Shown here piece by piece: positions 37,181-45,861 of a stretch of 64,000 nt of DNA. The notes below the pieces were generated by a model, which was given only the letters and a program-made list of their open reading frames with translations, was not told where the DNA came from and ran no database searches. Position 1 is the stretch's first letter. Each line of letters opens with the position of its first letter. Origin of the DNA: Mariniphaga sp. (lineage in GTDB: Bacteria; Bacteroidota; Bacteroidia; Bacteroidales; Prolixibacteraceae); contig JAGXGA010000011.1 of the NCBI GenBank assembly GCA_024636975.1, positions 1 through 64,000 on the forward strand, in the 5' to 3' direction. Made by a program: the position numbers and the translations under genes.

Positions 37181-37879
37181 TTATTCCATTGAAGCAATCG
37201 GCTGCAGATTTTTAAACCAGGCTAACAATATAAAATCAATTCCCAGAACCAGCAGATTCCATGTAATCAGTGCCGCAAAACCGGCAGGCGAGAAAAGCCA
37301 TTTCATGTCGATTGAAGTAATTAAGGCCGATGCGGCACTGCTGATCCCGTTGACTAAAAAAAGCACGCGCAGTACCCGTTCTGTTTTTTGATTCCCAAAA
37401 ATGAAGGCCATAAAAATAAAGGATATACCGATTCCGCCCCAGCCCCACATTTCGAGGGCCCAGGCAAAAGATCCCGGGTTGGCCATGGAAAATGCAGCTA
37501 AAAGATAATTCGCTTCAGGAGGATTATTGCCAGCTAAATAGGGTACATAAGTGGTCTGGATAATGTAATTCAGGAACACCACTGCGGTGAAAACAACATT
37601 GATTGCAAGTGCCGATACCGCCCATATTTTCTTTTCTTTTGCAGCTAAAAAACTGAGAGTGGCAAAAGTGAGCAACGAGCCAAGAACCAGAAAGTATCCG
37701 CAAAAAAAGGTTGCGGTTTGCAGTGGGTGAAACGATGCGATAAATAAACCGGGATTTTCCCATTGCGGCTGCGGGTAATAAATTGAGGTAATAACCGGAA
37801 AGACTAATCCTGAAAATACAATGCCGAAAACATTCAGGTAAACGGCATTTCTGCCAAATTGAAGTAGGTTATTTTTCAT
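37181..37879 (-). CDS. Polytopic membrane protein
   Basis: A 232-residue protein with about seven hydrophobic segments and short loops. Visible features are an N-terminal segment with VYLNVFGIVFSGLVFPVIT, a FHPLQTATFFCGYFLVLGSLLTF pair and a late WNLLVLGIDFILLAWF. I do not recognise a family. It lies about 200 bases downstream of the small membrane gene of the TetR operon on the same strand, so it may be part of that regulon. No function is assigned. Confidence 0.7.
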   Translation of the reverse strand: MKNNLLQFGRNAVYLNVFGIVFSGLVFPVITSIYYPQPQWENPGLFIASFHPLQTATFFCGYFLVLGSLLTFATLSFLAAKEKKIWAVSALAINVVFTAVVFLNYIIQTTYVPYLAGNNPPEANYLLAAFSMANPGSFAWALEMWGWGGIGISFIFMAFIFGNQKTERVLRVLFLVNGISSAASALITSIDMKWLFSPAGFAALITWNLLVLGIDFILLAWFKNLQPIASME

Positions 37880-38073
37880 ATGGTTTATTTTTTGTTTTCA
37901 ATGGTAACATATGGAACTCCTATGAAAATTATATTCATGCACCTTTGTAAACGCACTTCTTTTCATTGCACCAGCATTGCCTCAAATTCAGCACGGGCAT
38001 CTGGTTTGGTACTTGTATGGCACACCATATATGCATAGCTCCTTGGAGAACGTTTTATACTGATACTGTTATT

Positions 38074-38502
38074 TTAAGCATATGAATGATTTTTTTTGTT
38101 TTGAATAAGAATGATTCCCAGGGCGGTTTGTATAAGCCCGGTTGTAAAGTACAGAGGTTGAAGGAAATTCTTATACCCTATAAAGGCCACCTGGCTTATA
38201 ATCCAGATCATCATTCCGGCCCCAAAAAACAGGGCAACGACCGGGTAATAACGATGCTTTCTTATCGATAGCACAGCAGCCACGGTATTTCCTGCTCCGT
38301 TAAAAACGAACAGAATGATACCCGGAATGAAATAGTTATTGAACGGAGTTCCCTCAAGCCAGGCTTGTTCCATTCCAAGGCTGGCTGCCGTTGGATCAGA
38401 TATTAGTCCATATCCTCCGGCCAGACCGCTCAGACCGTTAAAAAACTCAATAATGATAAGTGAAATGAAAATTGCCTTTAGTTTTTTCGATAAATTCTTC
38501 AT
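38074..38502 (-). CDS. Four-helix membrane protein in the TetR operon
   Basis: A 142-residue protein with four hydrophobic segments (about 8-30, 48-75, 82-102, 110-135). The family is not recognised; its layout resembles small DoxX/DUF4383-type proteins, but I see no diagnostic motif. It starts 12 bases after the stop of the DUF116 gene, so the two are almost certainly cotranscribed and under control of the TetR regulator. Confidence 0.7.
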   Translation of the reverse strand: MKNLSKKLKAIFISLIIIEFFNGLSGLAGGYGLISDPTAASLGMEQAWLEGTPFNNYFIPGIILFVFNGAGNTVAAVLSIRKHRYYPVVALFFGAGMMIWIISQVAFIGYKNFLQPLYFTTGLIQTALGIILIQNKKNHSYA

Positions 38503-38514
38503 GTCGTTTTATAT

Positions 38515-39711
38515 TTATTGATGCATACAATTTACTTTTTCCTTTATACACGCTGATTTACATACAGCAGACAGGTTTATTTCAGAAGGCTTCCCGCTCC
38601 TCCAGTGCTTTTTGCAACCAGGATGGTCGAGAAACACGCATTGCGACGGAATACCCAGCCGCTTCATTTCAAAGCCTCCCGTTAGCAGGTTTAACACACA
38701 GGCTACCCCTATAAGACCGGTAGTCTTTTGACCGGCCCATGGTTCCAGACTTTTTGAAAAGGAGGATGAATGACGGATCAGTACCGTTCTGATTCCCTTT
38801 TGTTTCATATCAAGGGTTGTCCGGGAAACAGTGCAGTCACGATTGCAATGTGCGCAGGTCAGATCATCCTTTATGACCTTTGCCCTGCATTTTGAATTGT
38901 GTGATGACATACATGTGGGCAGGAGAAGGATCTTCTCCTCTGTGTTTTCAAACTCCTTTCTCAGTGTGCGATTCATGATCTCAGCGCCGAACATGTTTAA
39001 ATGATATTCCGACTCTTTACGTCCGCAGAAAAAATAATCCTCCCTGCCTTTATATTTTTTGTGGTACTTGAGCAGGAATTCACTGACATTTTCAGTGTAT
39101 TTTTCCAGGTAATTGACGGAGCTGAACTTAAACCATCCTGTAAAGTTCACAATTTTGCTCATTGCATTTTCTGCCGTGATCCTGTCGGTTTCTTCAAGGT
39201 ATTGAATGATGCGGGATGCACGTTTCAGCTCCTCCCTGTACTCACAGGTGGCCTCCAGGAACAGTTTCAGCCTGTATAGCTCTTTAATGCTTATTTCCTT
39301 TTCCCTTTTTTCAGAACCGCTCAGCCAGTTTGTGGCAAGTTTTCCTCTCAGTGAGTCAACATGTTTTTTAAGTGAAGGATGTTTTCGCTTGTTATATAAA
39401 AAGATCAGAATTGCCTTTTTGATCTTCAGAAACGGGATGGACAGGCCTGCATACTCATGCCATAAAACTCCCAGGATCATCATATCAAGAAGCACTTTTT
39501 CCCGGGGGGCGGTATCTTTTGAAACTGATCTGTAATCATCGGTTATAGTACCCAGCTCTTTAATTCCTTTGTTTATAACGACTGAGGTGTAAGCTTCAAG
39601 GTCCTCATAAAAATTATCTGAATTGATGTTCCCGGCATTCAGATTATAAGGACTTATAAATCTTTCCCGGGATGGCTTTTTATTTTTTAAACTAACGTTC
39701 GTTCTTGTCAT
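38515..39711 (-). CDS. DUF116 cysteine-rich protein
   Basis: A 398-residue protein. The N-terminal 230 residues are charged and helical. The C-terminal part (about 255-395) has the DUF116 pattern: LLPTCMSSHNSKCRAK, CAHCNRDCTV, a GVACVLNLLTGGF block, GIPSQCVFLDHPGC and CKSACIKEKVNCM. These ordered cysteines suggest an iron-sulfur or other metal centre. The family function is unknown. The frame is open 18 codons further up, where it would overlap the TetR gene; the ATG at 39711 clears the TetR stop by 13 bases. An operator-like sequence lies just inside the coding start. Confidence 0.8.
   Translation of the reverse strand: MTRTNVSLKNKKPSRERFISPYNLNAGNINSDNFYEDLEAYTSVVINKGIKELGTITDDYRSVSKDTAPREKVLLDMMILGVLWHEYAGLSIPFLKIKKAILIFLYNKRKHPSLKKHVDSLRGKLATNWLSGSEKREKEISIKELYRLKLFLEATCEYREELKRASRIIQYLEETDRITAENAMSKIVNFTGWFKFSSVNYLEKYTENVSEFLLKYHKKYKGREDYFFCGRKESEYHLNMFGAEIMNRTLRKEFENTEEKILLLPTCMSSHNSKCRAKVIKDDLTCAHCNRDCTVSRTTLDMKQKGIRTVLIRHSSSFSKSLEPWAGQKTTGLIGVACVLNLLTGGFEMKRLGIPSQCVFLDHPGCKKHWRSGKPSEINLSAVCKSACIKEKVNCMHQ
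39691..39706. promoter_or_regulatory. Second, imperfect TetR operator inside the DUF116 start
   Basis: ACTAACGTTCGTTCTT matches the perfect operator upstream of the TetR gene at 13 of 16 positions. It lies in codons 2-7 of the DUF116 gene, just downstream of the TetR stop, where binding could block transcription. Confidence 0.4.
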
Positions 39712-39724
39712 GGTTAAAAAAATT

Positions 39725-40324
39725 TTAGATACTGTAAGCTGAAGCAAAAAGTTCAGCGGTTTCATACATTTTTTTCAGGCTTTTTTCGGGGTGATCATTT
39801 AAGTAGGTCCGAAGCGAGTAATCGAGGTGGATGGCCCGTTGGGAGAAGCCATAAAGATGTGCATACAGAATGGGATCGCCTTCTTTCATTTTTTTCTTCT
39901 GCTGCATAAAAAGGAAGGCAGTGCTCAGCATATTCAGGATGCGTTCGGTTTCATCAAGGATTATACGTGCAGCCCTCGGATTCTTGTATTGTTCCATGCT
40001 TATCACAGCCCATACTTTTGAAGCGAACGGCTTGTTCCACTTTTCCATGAACCGGTCAATCCCCTTTTTCAGATAATTCTCGAGATCCAGTTCGTCAGTG
40101 AGCCGATCGATCTGTACCGCATTCATTTTATTCTTCCCCAGTTCTATATCCATAATCATAAAAATCTCCTCCAGGAGCGCTTCTTTTGATTTATAATGGT
40201 TGTAGAATGAACTCTCGCGTATCCCGACCTCCTTTGTCAGGTTACGGATGGAAACGGCGTCATAACCTCTTGAACCGAGCAATTCAAGCGCTTTATCCAT
40301 TATTTTATCTTTTGTATTTTCCAT
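39725..40324 (-). CDS. TetR/AcrR-family transcriptional regulator
   Basis: A 199-residue regulator. The N-terminal DNA-binding domain (about 1-50) is standard: KIMDKALELLGSRGYDAVSIRNLTKEVGIRESSFYNHYKSKEALLEEIF. The C-terminal ligand domain is helical, with a Met/Gln/Lys-rich middle. It heads the operon with the DUF116 and membrane genes. Its own promoter contains a perfect 16-bp palindrome between the -33 and -7 boxes, so autorepression is strongly indicated. The ligand is unknown. Confidence 0.9.
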   Translation of the reverse strand: MENTKDKIMDKALELLGSRGYDAVSIRNLTKEVGIRESSFYNHYKSKEALLEEIFMIMDIELGKNKMNAVQIDRLTDELDLENYLKKGIDRFMEKWNKPFASKVWAVISMEQYKNPRAARIILDETERILNMLSTAFLFMQQKKKMKEGDPILYAHLYGFSQRAIHLDYSLRTYLNDHPEKSLKKMYETAELFASAYSI

Positions 40325-40344
40325 TTAGATGTTGTTTATAGGGG

Positions 40345-40376
40345 CAAAGTTAACTAACGTACGTTAGTCTGCCAAA
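40345..40376 (-). promoter_or_regulatory. TetR promoter with embedded operator
   Basis: On the minus strand TTTG (40373-40376) and TAACTTTG (40345-40352) are 20 bases apart. The perfect palindrome ACTAACGTACGTTAGT (40353-40368) fills the spacer. A bound repressor would therefore sit exactly where RNA polymerase must bind. Confidence 0.75.
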
Positions 40377-40603
40377 TAATGAATGGATTTTTTTGATTTG
40401 TGGGAGGGAATTAACACAGATTTTATATTAAAGAGAGTTGCCACAGATTCACAGATAATTTGGAAGAAAGCCACAGATTCACAGATTAATTATAAGAAAA
40501 TAGCCACAGATTCACAGATTAGTTGGAAGTACGGTGGATGGCATCCCTTGCTGTTTTATGCAGGAGCCCGGTTCAAAAAAGGGATGCTATCCTGATAAAA
40601 AAA
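40377..40603. repeat. Three R2 units and an R1 element
   Basis: R2 units (CCACAGATTCACAGAT) lie at 40441, 40470 and 40504 with AT-rich gaps of about 14-18 bases. An R1 element lies at 40536-40592. The array looks CRISPR-like at first, but the gaps are too short and resemble each other. Confidence 0.6.
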
Positions 40604-40891
40604 TTATTTAGGATTGATGTAGTTTTTTAAATTATTAACATAAATCTCAAATGCTTCAATTCCTCTTTTGGTAATGGATAGAGAAGTATTTGGATAGTTG
40701 TTTTTAAAAGTTTTTTTCACCTCGATGTAGCCTGCATCCTGTAGTTTTTTGATCTGTACACTTAGGTTTCCCGAGGTAGCCTGAGTTTCATCCTTTATGA
40801 AGTTGAAATTAGCTTCATCCACCGACATCAAAATGGATACAATCGATAATCGCAGTTGCGAGTGCAGTATAGGATCTAAATCTTTAAACAT
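40604..40891 (-). CDS. Winged-helix transcriptional regulator
   Basis: A 95-residue winged-helix protein of the type described by the HTH_34/DUF-type ArsR-like regulators: QLRLSIVSILMSVDEANFNFIKDETQATSGNLSVQIKKLQDAGYIEVKK, then a wing and ISKRGIEAFEIYV-like end. It overlaps the stop region of the upstream membrane gene's partner (ATG within the last eight bases), so the two are coupled. Such pairs of a small winged-helix protein and a membrane protein are common in Bacteroidota. Here it would control its own operon. Confidence 0.82.
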   Translation of the reverse strand: MFKDLDPILHSQLRLSIVSILMSVDEANFNFIKDETQATSGNLSVQIKKLQDAGYIEVKKTFKNNYPNTSLSITKRGIEAFEIYVNNLKNYINPK

Positions 40892-41468
40892 TTTCTTTTC
40901 TCCGGGCTATGTTAAGTAATATACCTGGTATGATTAATCCTATCAAAGCGCCCAGCATCATACTAAATCCATGATATTCCCTGTCAAGAAAGAACGTAGC
41001 AAGCGCTAATAGATTAACCATTGCACCTCCGATGGAAAGAGGTTTGAATTTTATAGCTAATCCGCAAACAATAATAAATAAGGCAAACAGAATTAAAAAT
41101 ACCGGGGCTATGGCTTCTCCAAGTTGACCCGAAAAGAAAAACCCCATAACCATAAGGTTTATTCCAACTATCCATCCCAGGTTTCCCAGAATATTTCCAA
41201 TAATGGTTTTAGGCTTGTTTTGCTTATTTTCTTTTAGCCAGATATAGATCATATAAACGCCACCAAGTGGATAGAGATAATTCGGGTACAATGTAAATTT
41301 ATAGAGTTCCAGTAGTGAAAGAATGAATTGACTTCCAATTACGATAAGCATCAGGATGCCCCAAAATACAAAAATGTGGCCATTTTCCCTGAATCGTTCT
41401 TTGGTCTCTTCTATTGTTTTTGATATCAGCAATAGACTTTGTTCTGGTGTTAATGTTGAATTTTTCAT
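40884..41468 (-). CDS. Membrane protein cotranscribed with the winged-helix regulator
   Basis: A 194-residue protein with a soluble N-terminus (LTPEQSLLLISKTIEETKERFRENG) and five or six hydrophobic segments after it. The ending IARRKENV is cytosolic and basic. The ATG at 41468 gives a normal N-terminus; the frame runs 16 codons further up without support. The function is unknown; proteins with this N-terminal block and a downstream winged-helix gene form a recurrent Bacteroidota pair. Confidence 0.75.
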   Translation of the reverse strand: MKNSTLTPEQSLLLISKTIEETKERFRENGHIFVFWGILMLIVIGSQFILSLLELYKFTLYPNYLYPLGGVYMIYIWLKENKQNKPKTIIGNILGNLGWIVGINLMVMGFFFSGQLGEAIAPVFLILFALFIIVCGLAIKFKPLSIGGAMVNLLALATFFLDREYHGFSMMLGALIGLIIPGILLNIARRKENV

Positions 41469-41513
41469 GTGTTGAATTTTTTTGTCGTGTAAGTTTATAT
41501 AATAATTATGCTT

Positions 41514-41541
41514 CAAATATAAATAAGTTTATAATATAAAC
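41514..41541 (-). promoter_or_regulatory. Promoter with palindrome ahead of the membrane/winged-helix operon
   Basis: TATATTTG on the minus strand (41514-41521) matches the -7 box. An odd-centred palindrome GTTTATA-a-TATAAAC (41527-41541) sits just upstream, in the spacer, as an operator would. The -33 box is unclear. Confidence 0.4.
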
Positions 41542-41924
41542 ATAATAAAATATTATTTAAATTTTTCGAATGACTTTTTCATTGATGCACAGGTTTAGAA
41601 GAAGATAGCCACAGATTCACAGATTTTATTTAAAATGATAGCCACAGATTCACAGATTATTAAATGAGTTGGAGGTGGGTATGCATTCTGTCAGCTGGGC
41701 AGGGGGATGGTGAAATTATTAGTGCCATTGTACTTTAGTCAAGAATAAAAGAAATCAGCTTCCTGCTTTTTAAGTTCCGGAAACGAATTATCAACAGCAT
41801 TGTGAATTTATATTGTTTTATTGTTAAGCATTTTTTAGTTTTAGGCTCTTAAATCTGGAGCTTTGCAGGCGTAGGACTGGTAATTGAAAATGTATCTTAA
41901 TTTTATATGCTTATACCAACAACT
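41542..41924. repeat. R2 pair and R8 element upstream of the M3 peptidase
   Basis: Two R2 units lie at 41608-41661. An R8 element lies at about 41758-41864 (AGTTCCGGAAAC, TTGTGAATTTATATTG, ATTGTTAAGCATTTTTTAG). The peptidase start is 60 bases beyond its end. Confidence 0.6.
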
Positions 41925-43973
41925 ATGAAATCGCTGAACTATCTTATTTTGTTTGTACTTGTGTACGGGTGCACAAAAAATGACAAGGCATTGGAAAATC
42001 CCTTTTTACAAAATATCAATGTTCCTGTTGATTATGCCGGCGTAACTGCAGGTGATATCGAAGAGTATGCTGACTATACGCTTGAAAGGACAGTATCGGA
42101 TCTGAAGGAAATCAAACAAATCGAAGACTCATCCTTTGAAAACCTGTTTGGTGCCTTCGATGAAATTGAAAACAAAATGTTCAAAGCGAGCAGCAACTGC
42201 TTTATGTTGTACTGGGTATCACCCGATTCACTTTCACGGGTAAATGGCCTTGCCGGCTATCAGATGCTGGATTCGCTATCATCAACGTTTTACTCCGATA
42301 AAGAGTTGTTTGATTTGATGGTACGTTACAAATCGTCCAGCCACTATTCTCAACTGGCTGATTCTAAAAAACAACTGGTCGATGATTTGATTGCCAGGTT
42401 TGAACAATCGGGGGTTAACCTGCCAGAAGAAAAATTGCTTCAGTTTACAAAACTAAAGAACGATATCAACCAGCTCAGTTCGGAATACTCGAATAATATG
42501 AATGCATCAGCTGAAGTTTTGATTCTTGATGAGGAAGGTATTGCCGGGCTACCTGAAAACTTTAAGAACACATACAGGGTAGGGGACAACCACTATGAAG
42601 TGCCGGTAATCAATGCCACGGCAGCTCCCATATTTAACAATGCCACAGAGGAAGAAACCAGGAAAACATTTTATTACAAATACAGAAACAGGGCTTCTGA
42701 TAAAAACCTTTCAATCCTTGACAGCCTTGTGCACAAACGCTATAAGATGGCCCGGCTGTCGGGTTATGATTCCTATGCAGCATTTAACCTGTTTCATAAA
42801 ATGGCAAACAATCCCGAAAATGTATGGGTTTTTATTAATGACTTAGTTGACAAATCCAGAGCAAAAGCAAAGGCTGACATTGAAATCTTAAATGCTGTAA
42901 AAAGAAAGGAAACCGGAAACAACGCTGCTTCAATAAATCCGTGGGATATCGATTTCTACACCAACCAGGTATTAAAGACACAGTACCAGGTCGACCATGA
43001 AAAAATAAGACAGTACTTGCCAATGGATTCCTGTCTTGATGGAATATATTCTATTTATGGAGAATTGCTGGGTCTAGATTTCAGAAAGGTTGCTGAACCG
43101 TCGGTATGGCATAAAGATGTTCAGCTGATTGAAGTATTTGAAGAAAACAAATTGAAAGGCAGGATTTATCTGGACCTGTTTCCCCGGGCAAACAAGGAAT
43201 CGTGGTTTTATGGAGTGGCACTATGTAACGGGAAAGCTACTGCAAACGGCTATGAAGTTCCTGTTAATATGCTTTTGGGGAATTTTACGCCACCCACGGA
43301 AACATTGCCGTCGTTGCTAAGCTTTGATGAGCTGGGAACCCTTTTTCATGAATTCGGACATATTGTTGATGGAATTTCCTATCATGGGGAGTATACCTTA
43401 CAGGCCGATACCAAACCTGATTTTGTAGAATCCATGTCCCAGATCTTTGAAAACTGGCTATGGGATTATGAAATGCTCAGCTCATTTGCCCGGCATTATG
43501 AAACGGGAGAGGTGTTGCCCAGGGAAATTTTTGACAATATGCTGAAGGCAAAAAATGTATCTTCTGGTTTAGATGCCATTTCCTCTCTCCGGCTTTGCAT
43601 TTATGATATGACACTGTACGACAGGTACAATCCGGAAACCGGCATCGATACCGATAAGTTGTGGCAACAGATAGATGAGGACCTGGGATTATTGCCCATG
43701 TATGTTGAAGGAACTCACCCACAGGCCAGCTGGATTCACATAAATACCCACCCGGTATACTACTATGGCTATTTATGGGCGGAGGTGTATGCGCAGGACA
43801 TGTTTACGGAATTTAAAAAGAACGGGCTTTTGGACCGGGAAACAGGATTGCGGTTTCGTGAGTTAATCCTGGCAAACGGAACCCAACGGGATATAAAAGA
43901 GGCAGTTGAAGATTTCCTGGGGCGGCCTTCCAACAATGAAGCATATATTGAGAGCCTGGGGCTCAATGAATAG
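41925..43973 (+). CDS. M3-family zinc metallopeptidase, lipoprotein
   Basis: A 682-residue lipoprotein (signal peptide with LVYGC at about 13-17). It has the M3 zinc site LFHEFGHIVDGISY (HExxH), with the third ligand Glu in PDFVESMSQIFENW about 25 residues further on. Late His/Tyr residues of the substrate site are in WIHINTHPVYYYGYLWAEVYAQDMF. M3 enzymes (oligopeptidase A, Dcp) cut short peptides; this lipoprotein would act in the periplasm or at the outer membrane in peptide scavenging. The ATG at 41925 starts the signal peptide; the outer ATG at 41907 adds six residues without need. Confidence 0.9.
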   Translation: MKSLNYLILFVLVYGCTKNDKALENPFLQNINVPVDYAGVTAGDIEEYADYTLERTVSDLKEIKQIEDSSFENLFGAFDEIENKMFKASSNCFMLYWVSPDSLSRVNGLAGYQMLDSLSSTFYSDKELFDLMVRYKSSSHYSQLADSKKQLVDDLIARFEQSGVNLPEEKLLQFTKLKNDINQLSSEYSNNMNASAEVLILDEEGIAGLPENFKNTYRVGDNHYEVPVINATAAPIFNNATEEETRKTFYYKYRNRASDKNLSILDSLVHKRYKMARLSGYDSYAAFNLFHKMANNPENVWVFINDLVDKSRAKAKADIEILNAVKRKETGNNAASINPWDIDFYTNQVLKTQYQVDHEKIRQYLPMDSCLDGIYSIYGELLGLDFRKVAEPSVWHKDVQLIEVFEENKLKGRIYLDLFPRANKESWFYGVALCNGKATANGYEVPVNMLLGNFTPPTETLPSLLSFDELGTLFHEFGHIVDGISYHGEYTLQADTKPDFVESMSQIFENWLWDYEMLSSFARHYETGEVLPREIFDNMLKAKNVSSGLDAISSLRLCIYDMTLYDRYNPETGIDTDKLWQQIDEDLGLLPMYVEGTHPQASWIHINTHPVYYYGYLWAEVYAQDMFTEFKKNGLLDRETGLRFRELILANGTQRDIKEAVEDFLGRPSNNEAYIESLGLNE

Positions 43974-44431
43974 CTGAAAAAAAATCAAGTATAAGGGAAG
44001 CTGGTAATCTGAACAAGGATGGCATCCACCCTAAGCGGCATGGATGCCATCCCGGGCAGGGCACAAGATCGAAACCATACCTTCAATTAAAGGAATGCCT
44101 GGATCGGGAGACCGGGAGGCGCGATTTCCGAATCGCGCATTCTGTTTGGATTGATAGAGATTGATAGAGATTGATGGGGATGGGAAAAATTAGCCACAGA
44201 TTCACAGATTAGTTGCATGAAGGGTGGATGGCATCCCTGGTTGTTTAATGCATGAACCCGGAATCAAAATAGGGATGCCATCCTGTCCTGAAAAAAAAAA
44301 TCAAGTATAAGGGAAGCTGGTTATCTGATCTGAAGGATAGCATCCACCCTTAGCGGGCATGGATGCCATCCCTGGAATCAAAATAGGGATGCCATCATTA
44401 ATAATAATGGCAACATTATGATCATATAATT
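43974..44431. repeat. Three R1 elements, R5, R2 and GAGATTGATA tandem repeat
   Basis: R1 copies lie at 44018-44053, 44225-44283 and 44334-44395. The first and third share the preceding AAAATCAAGTATAAGGGAAG (43982 and 44302), so they are a local duplication. An R5 element at 44084-44143 has a perfect GCGCGATT/AATCGCGC stem. GATTGATAGA tandem units lie at 44150-44176 and one R2 unit at 44194-44211. Confidence 0.65.
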
Positions 44432-44827
44432 TTAAGTAATACAATTTAAAAGCTGTTTTAGTTTTTTGATCAATAAATCCTGATTAATGGGTTTTAAAAT
44501 GTAATCATTGAACCCTGCTTCCAGAATTTTGTGCTGTTCTTCTATAAGCATTAATGATGCAGTCTGCGCTATCATAGGAATATCAACATTAAATTCCCTG
44601 ATTTTGCAGGCTGTCTCTATACCGTTCATTCCGGGCATTCTGATATCCATAAGAATGAGGCTGATATCGGGATTTTCCAAAAGGGCCTGAATCGTATCTT
44701 CACCATTCCAGGTGTGTATAATTTCGGCTCCGGATTCTTTAAGAATATATTCCAGGAGGTAGAAACTATTTTCGTCATCTTCAGCAACCAGTATTTTTTG
44801 GCCTGCTAAATAGTTATCTGTTTTCAT
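44432..44827 (-). CDS. Single-domain response regulator
   Basis: A 131-residue CheY-like receiver with all key residues: AEDDE, phospho-acceptor in LILMDIRMPGMNGIE, the Thr position in AQTAS and the Lys of YILKPI. There is no output domain and no kinase gene adjacent, so it is an orphan that may be phosphorylated by a distant hybrid kinase. The ATG follows an AAAGGAAC ribosome site. It is flanked on both sides by long repeat-rich gene-free DNA. Confidence 0.88.
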   Translation of the reverse strand: MKTDNYLAGQKILVAEDDENSFYLLEYILKESGAEIIHTWNGEDTIQALLENPDISLILMDIRMPGMNGIETACKIREFNVDIPMIAQTASLMLIEEQHKILEAGFNDYILKPINQDLLIKKLKQLLNCIT

Positions 44828-45861
44828 ATGTCCGTTCCTTTATAATAATACTGTAAAGGTATATGCAAAATAAAAACCAAAAAGGTAATTTATTTATATA
44901 CAGACAATTACAGGCGTAATGAAAAGTGTTGCAGGGAGAAAGGGAGCCGGCAGTCACTTCAGACACTTTTTTATATATGTTCATTTAAATACAAGTTTCT
45001 GATTACCTTACGGTTACTCTGGTGGATCAAAAGAGGTTCTCAGGCTTTATTTTGAGTGATAAATAGAAATGCATTTTGTTTTTTACCAATAATAAAGAAC
45101 CTTTTCTGCAAAAGCATCAGCGATCTAACGAATTAATTAAAAACGATTTAAGCCTTTAACAAACTTTCAATTATTGAAAATTTCCACATAAATTGTGGTT
45201 AGTTGTAGAAAACGGTATCAATGAGAATCGTTTTTGGAAGCTGCACCCGTTTTCTAAATAGTATAGATTTTTTTTTCGCCACAGATTGCACAAATTTGCA
45301 CAGATTCTTTTCGTGAAATCCGTGTAATTAGTGGATAACTATCGGGTGGTGTGGTTTCCTGCCCGGCTGCTACCGTTCGGACAGGACTGCCCGGCTGATT
45401 CCGTTCGGACGGGTGAATCACGCATTCTGATAGCAGGGCAGAGAGATTGATTGAGATTGATAGAGATTGGTGGAGATTGAAAGAGATTGGAAAATCAAGG
45501 CCTTCAAATAAAGCAATTCCTGGATCGGGAGACCGGGTGGCACGAATTCCTTTCGCGCATTCTGTATTTCTGTTGTTTTACCATTCAGTTTTTCAATCCC
45601 GTGGGAAGGTAAAAGAGAAAGATTGTTGCAGTCCTTTCTTTTAATTGTCTGAACCTTGATTCACAGGATTACCTTGATTATCTTCTAATCATGGTCATCA
45701 GGTTAATCAAGAGAATCATGGTACAGACTTTCCTGGTCATCATGTTATTCAGGAAAATCGTGGTTCAGACATTTTCGTTTCGGGTAACTTGTTTTCCGAA
45801 TGGCATCCCGGACCAGACCAATCAACTTTTTCTATATTTGCCCTTTAGTTAAATTTAAAAT
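44828..45861. repeat. 1-kb gene-free region with R2-like, compound R5, tandem and R6 repeats
   Basis: The first 450 bases show no recognisable feature. A loose R2-like GCCACAGATTGCACAAAT follows at 45280. A compound R5 element lies at 45344-45430, whose loop carries two copies of CCCGGCTG-n-CCGTTCGGAC. Tandem GAGATTGATA/GAGATTGGTG units lie at 45441-45490, a longer R5 copy at 45499-45564 and an R6 element at 45646-45770. Near 45800 a half R1 arm (AATGGCATCCC) precedes the next gene. Confidence 0.6.

Noticed and set aside
40439-40522. CRISPR-like array of three CCACAGATTCACAGAT units
   Set aside because: The gaps are only about 14-18 bases and resemble one another, the unit also occurs singly elsewhere, and no cas gene is present.
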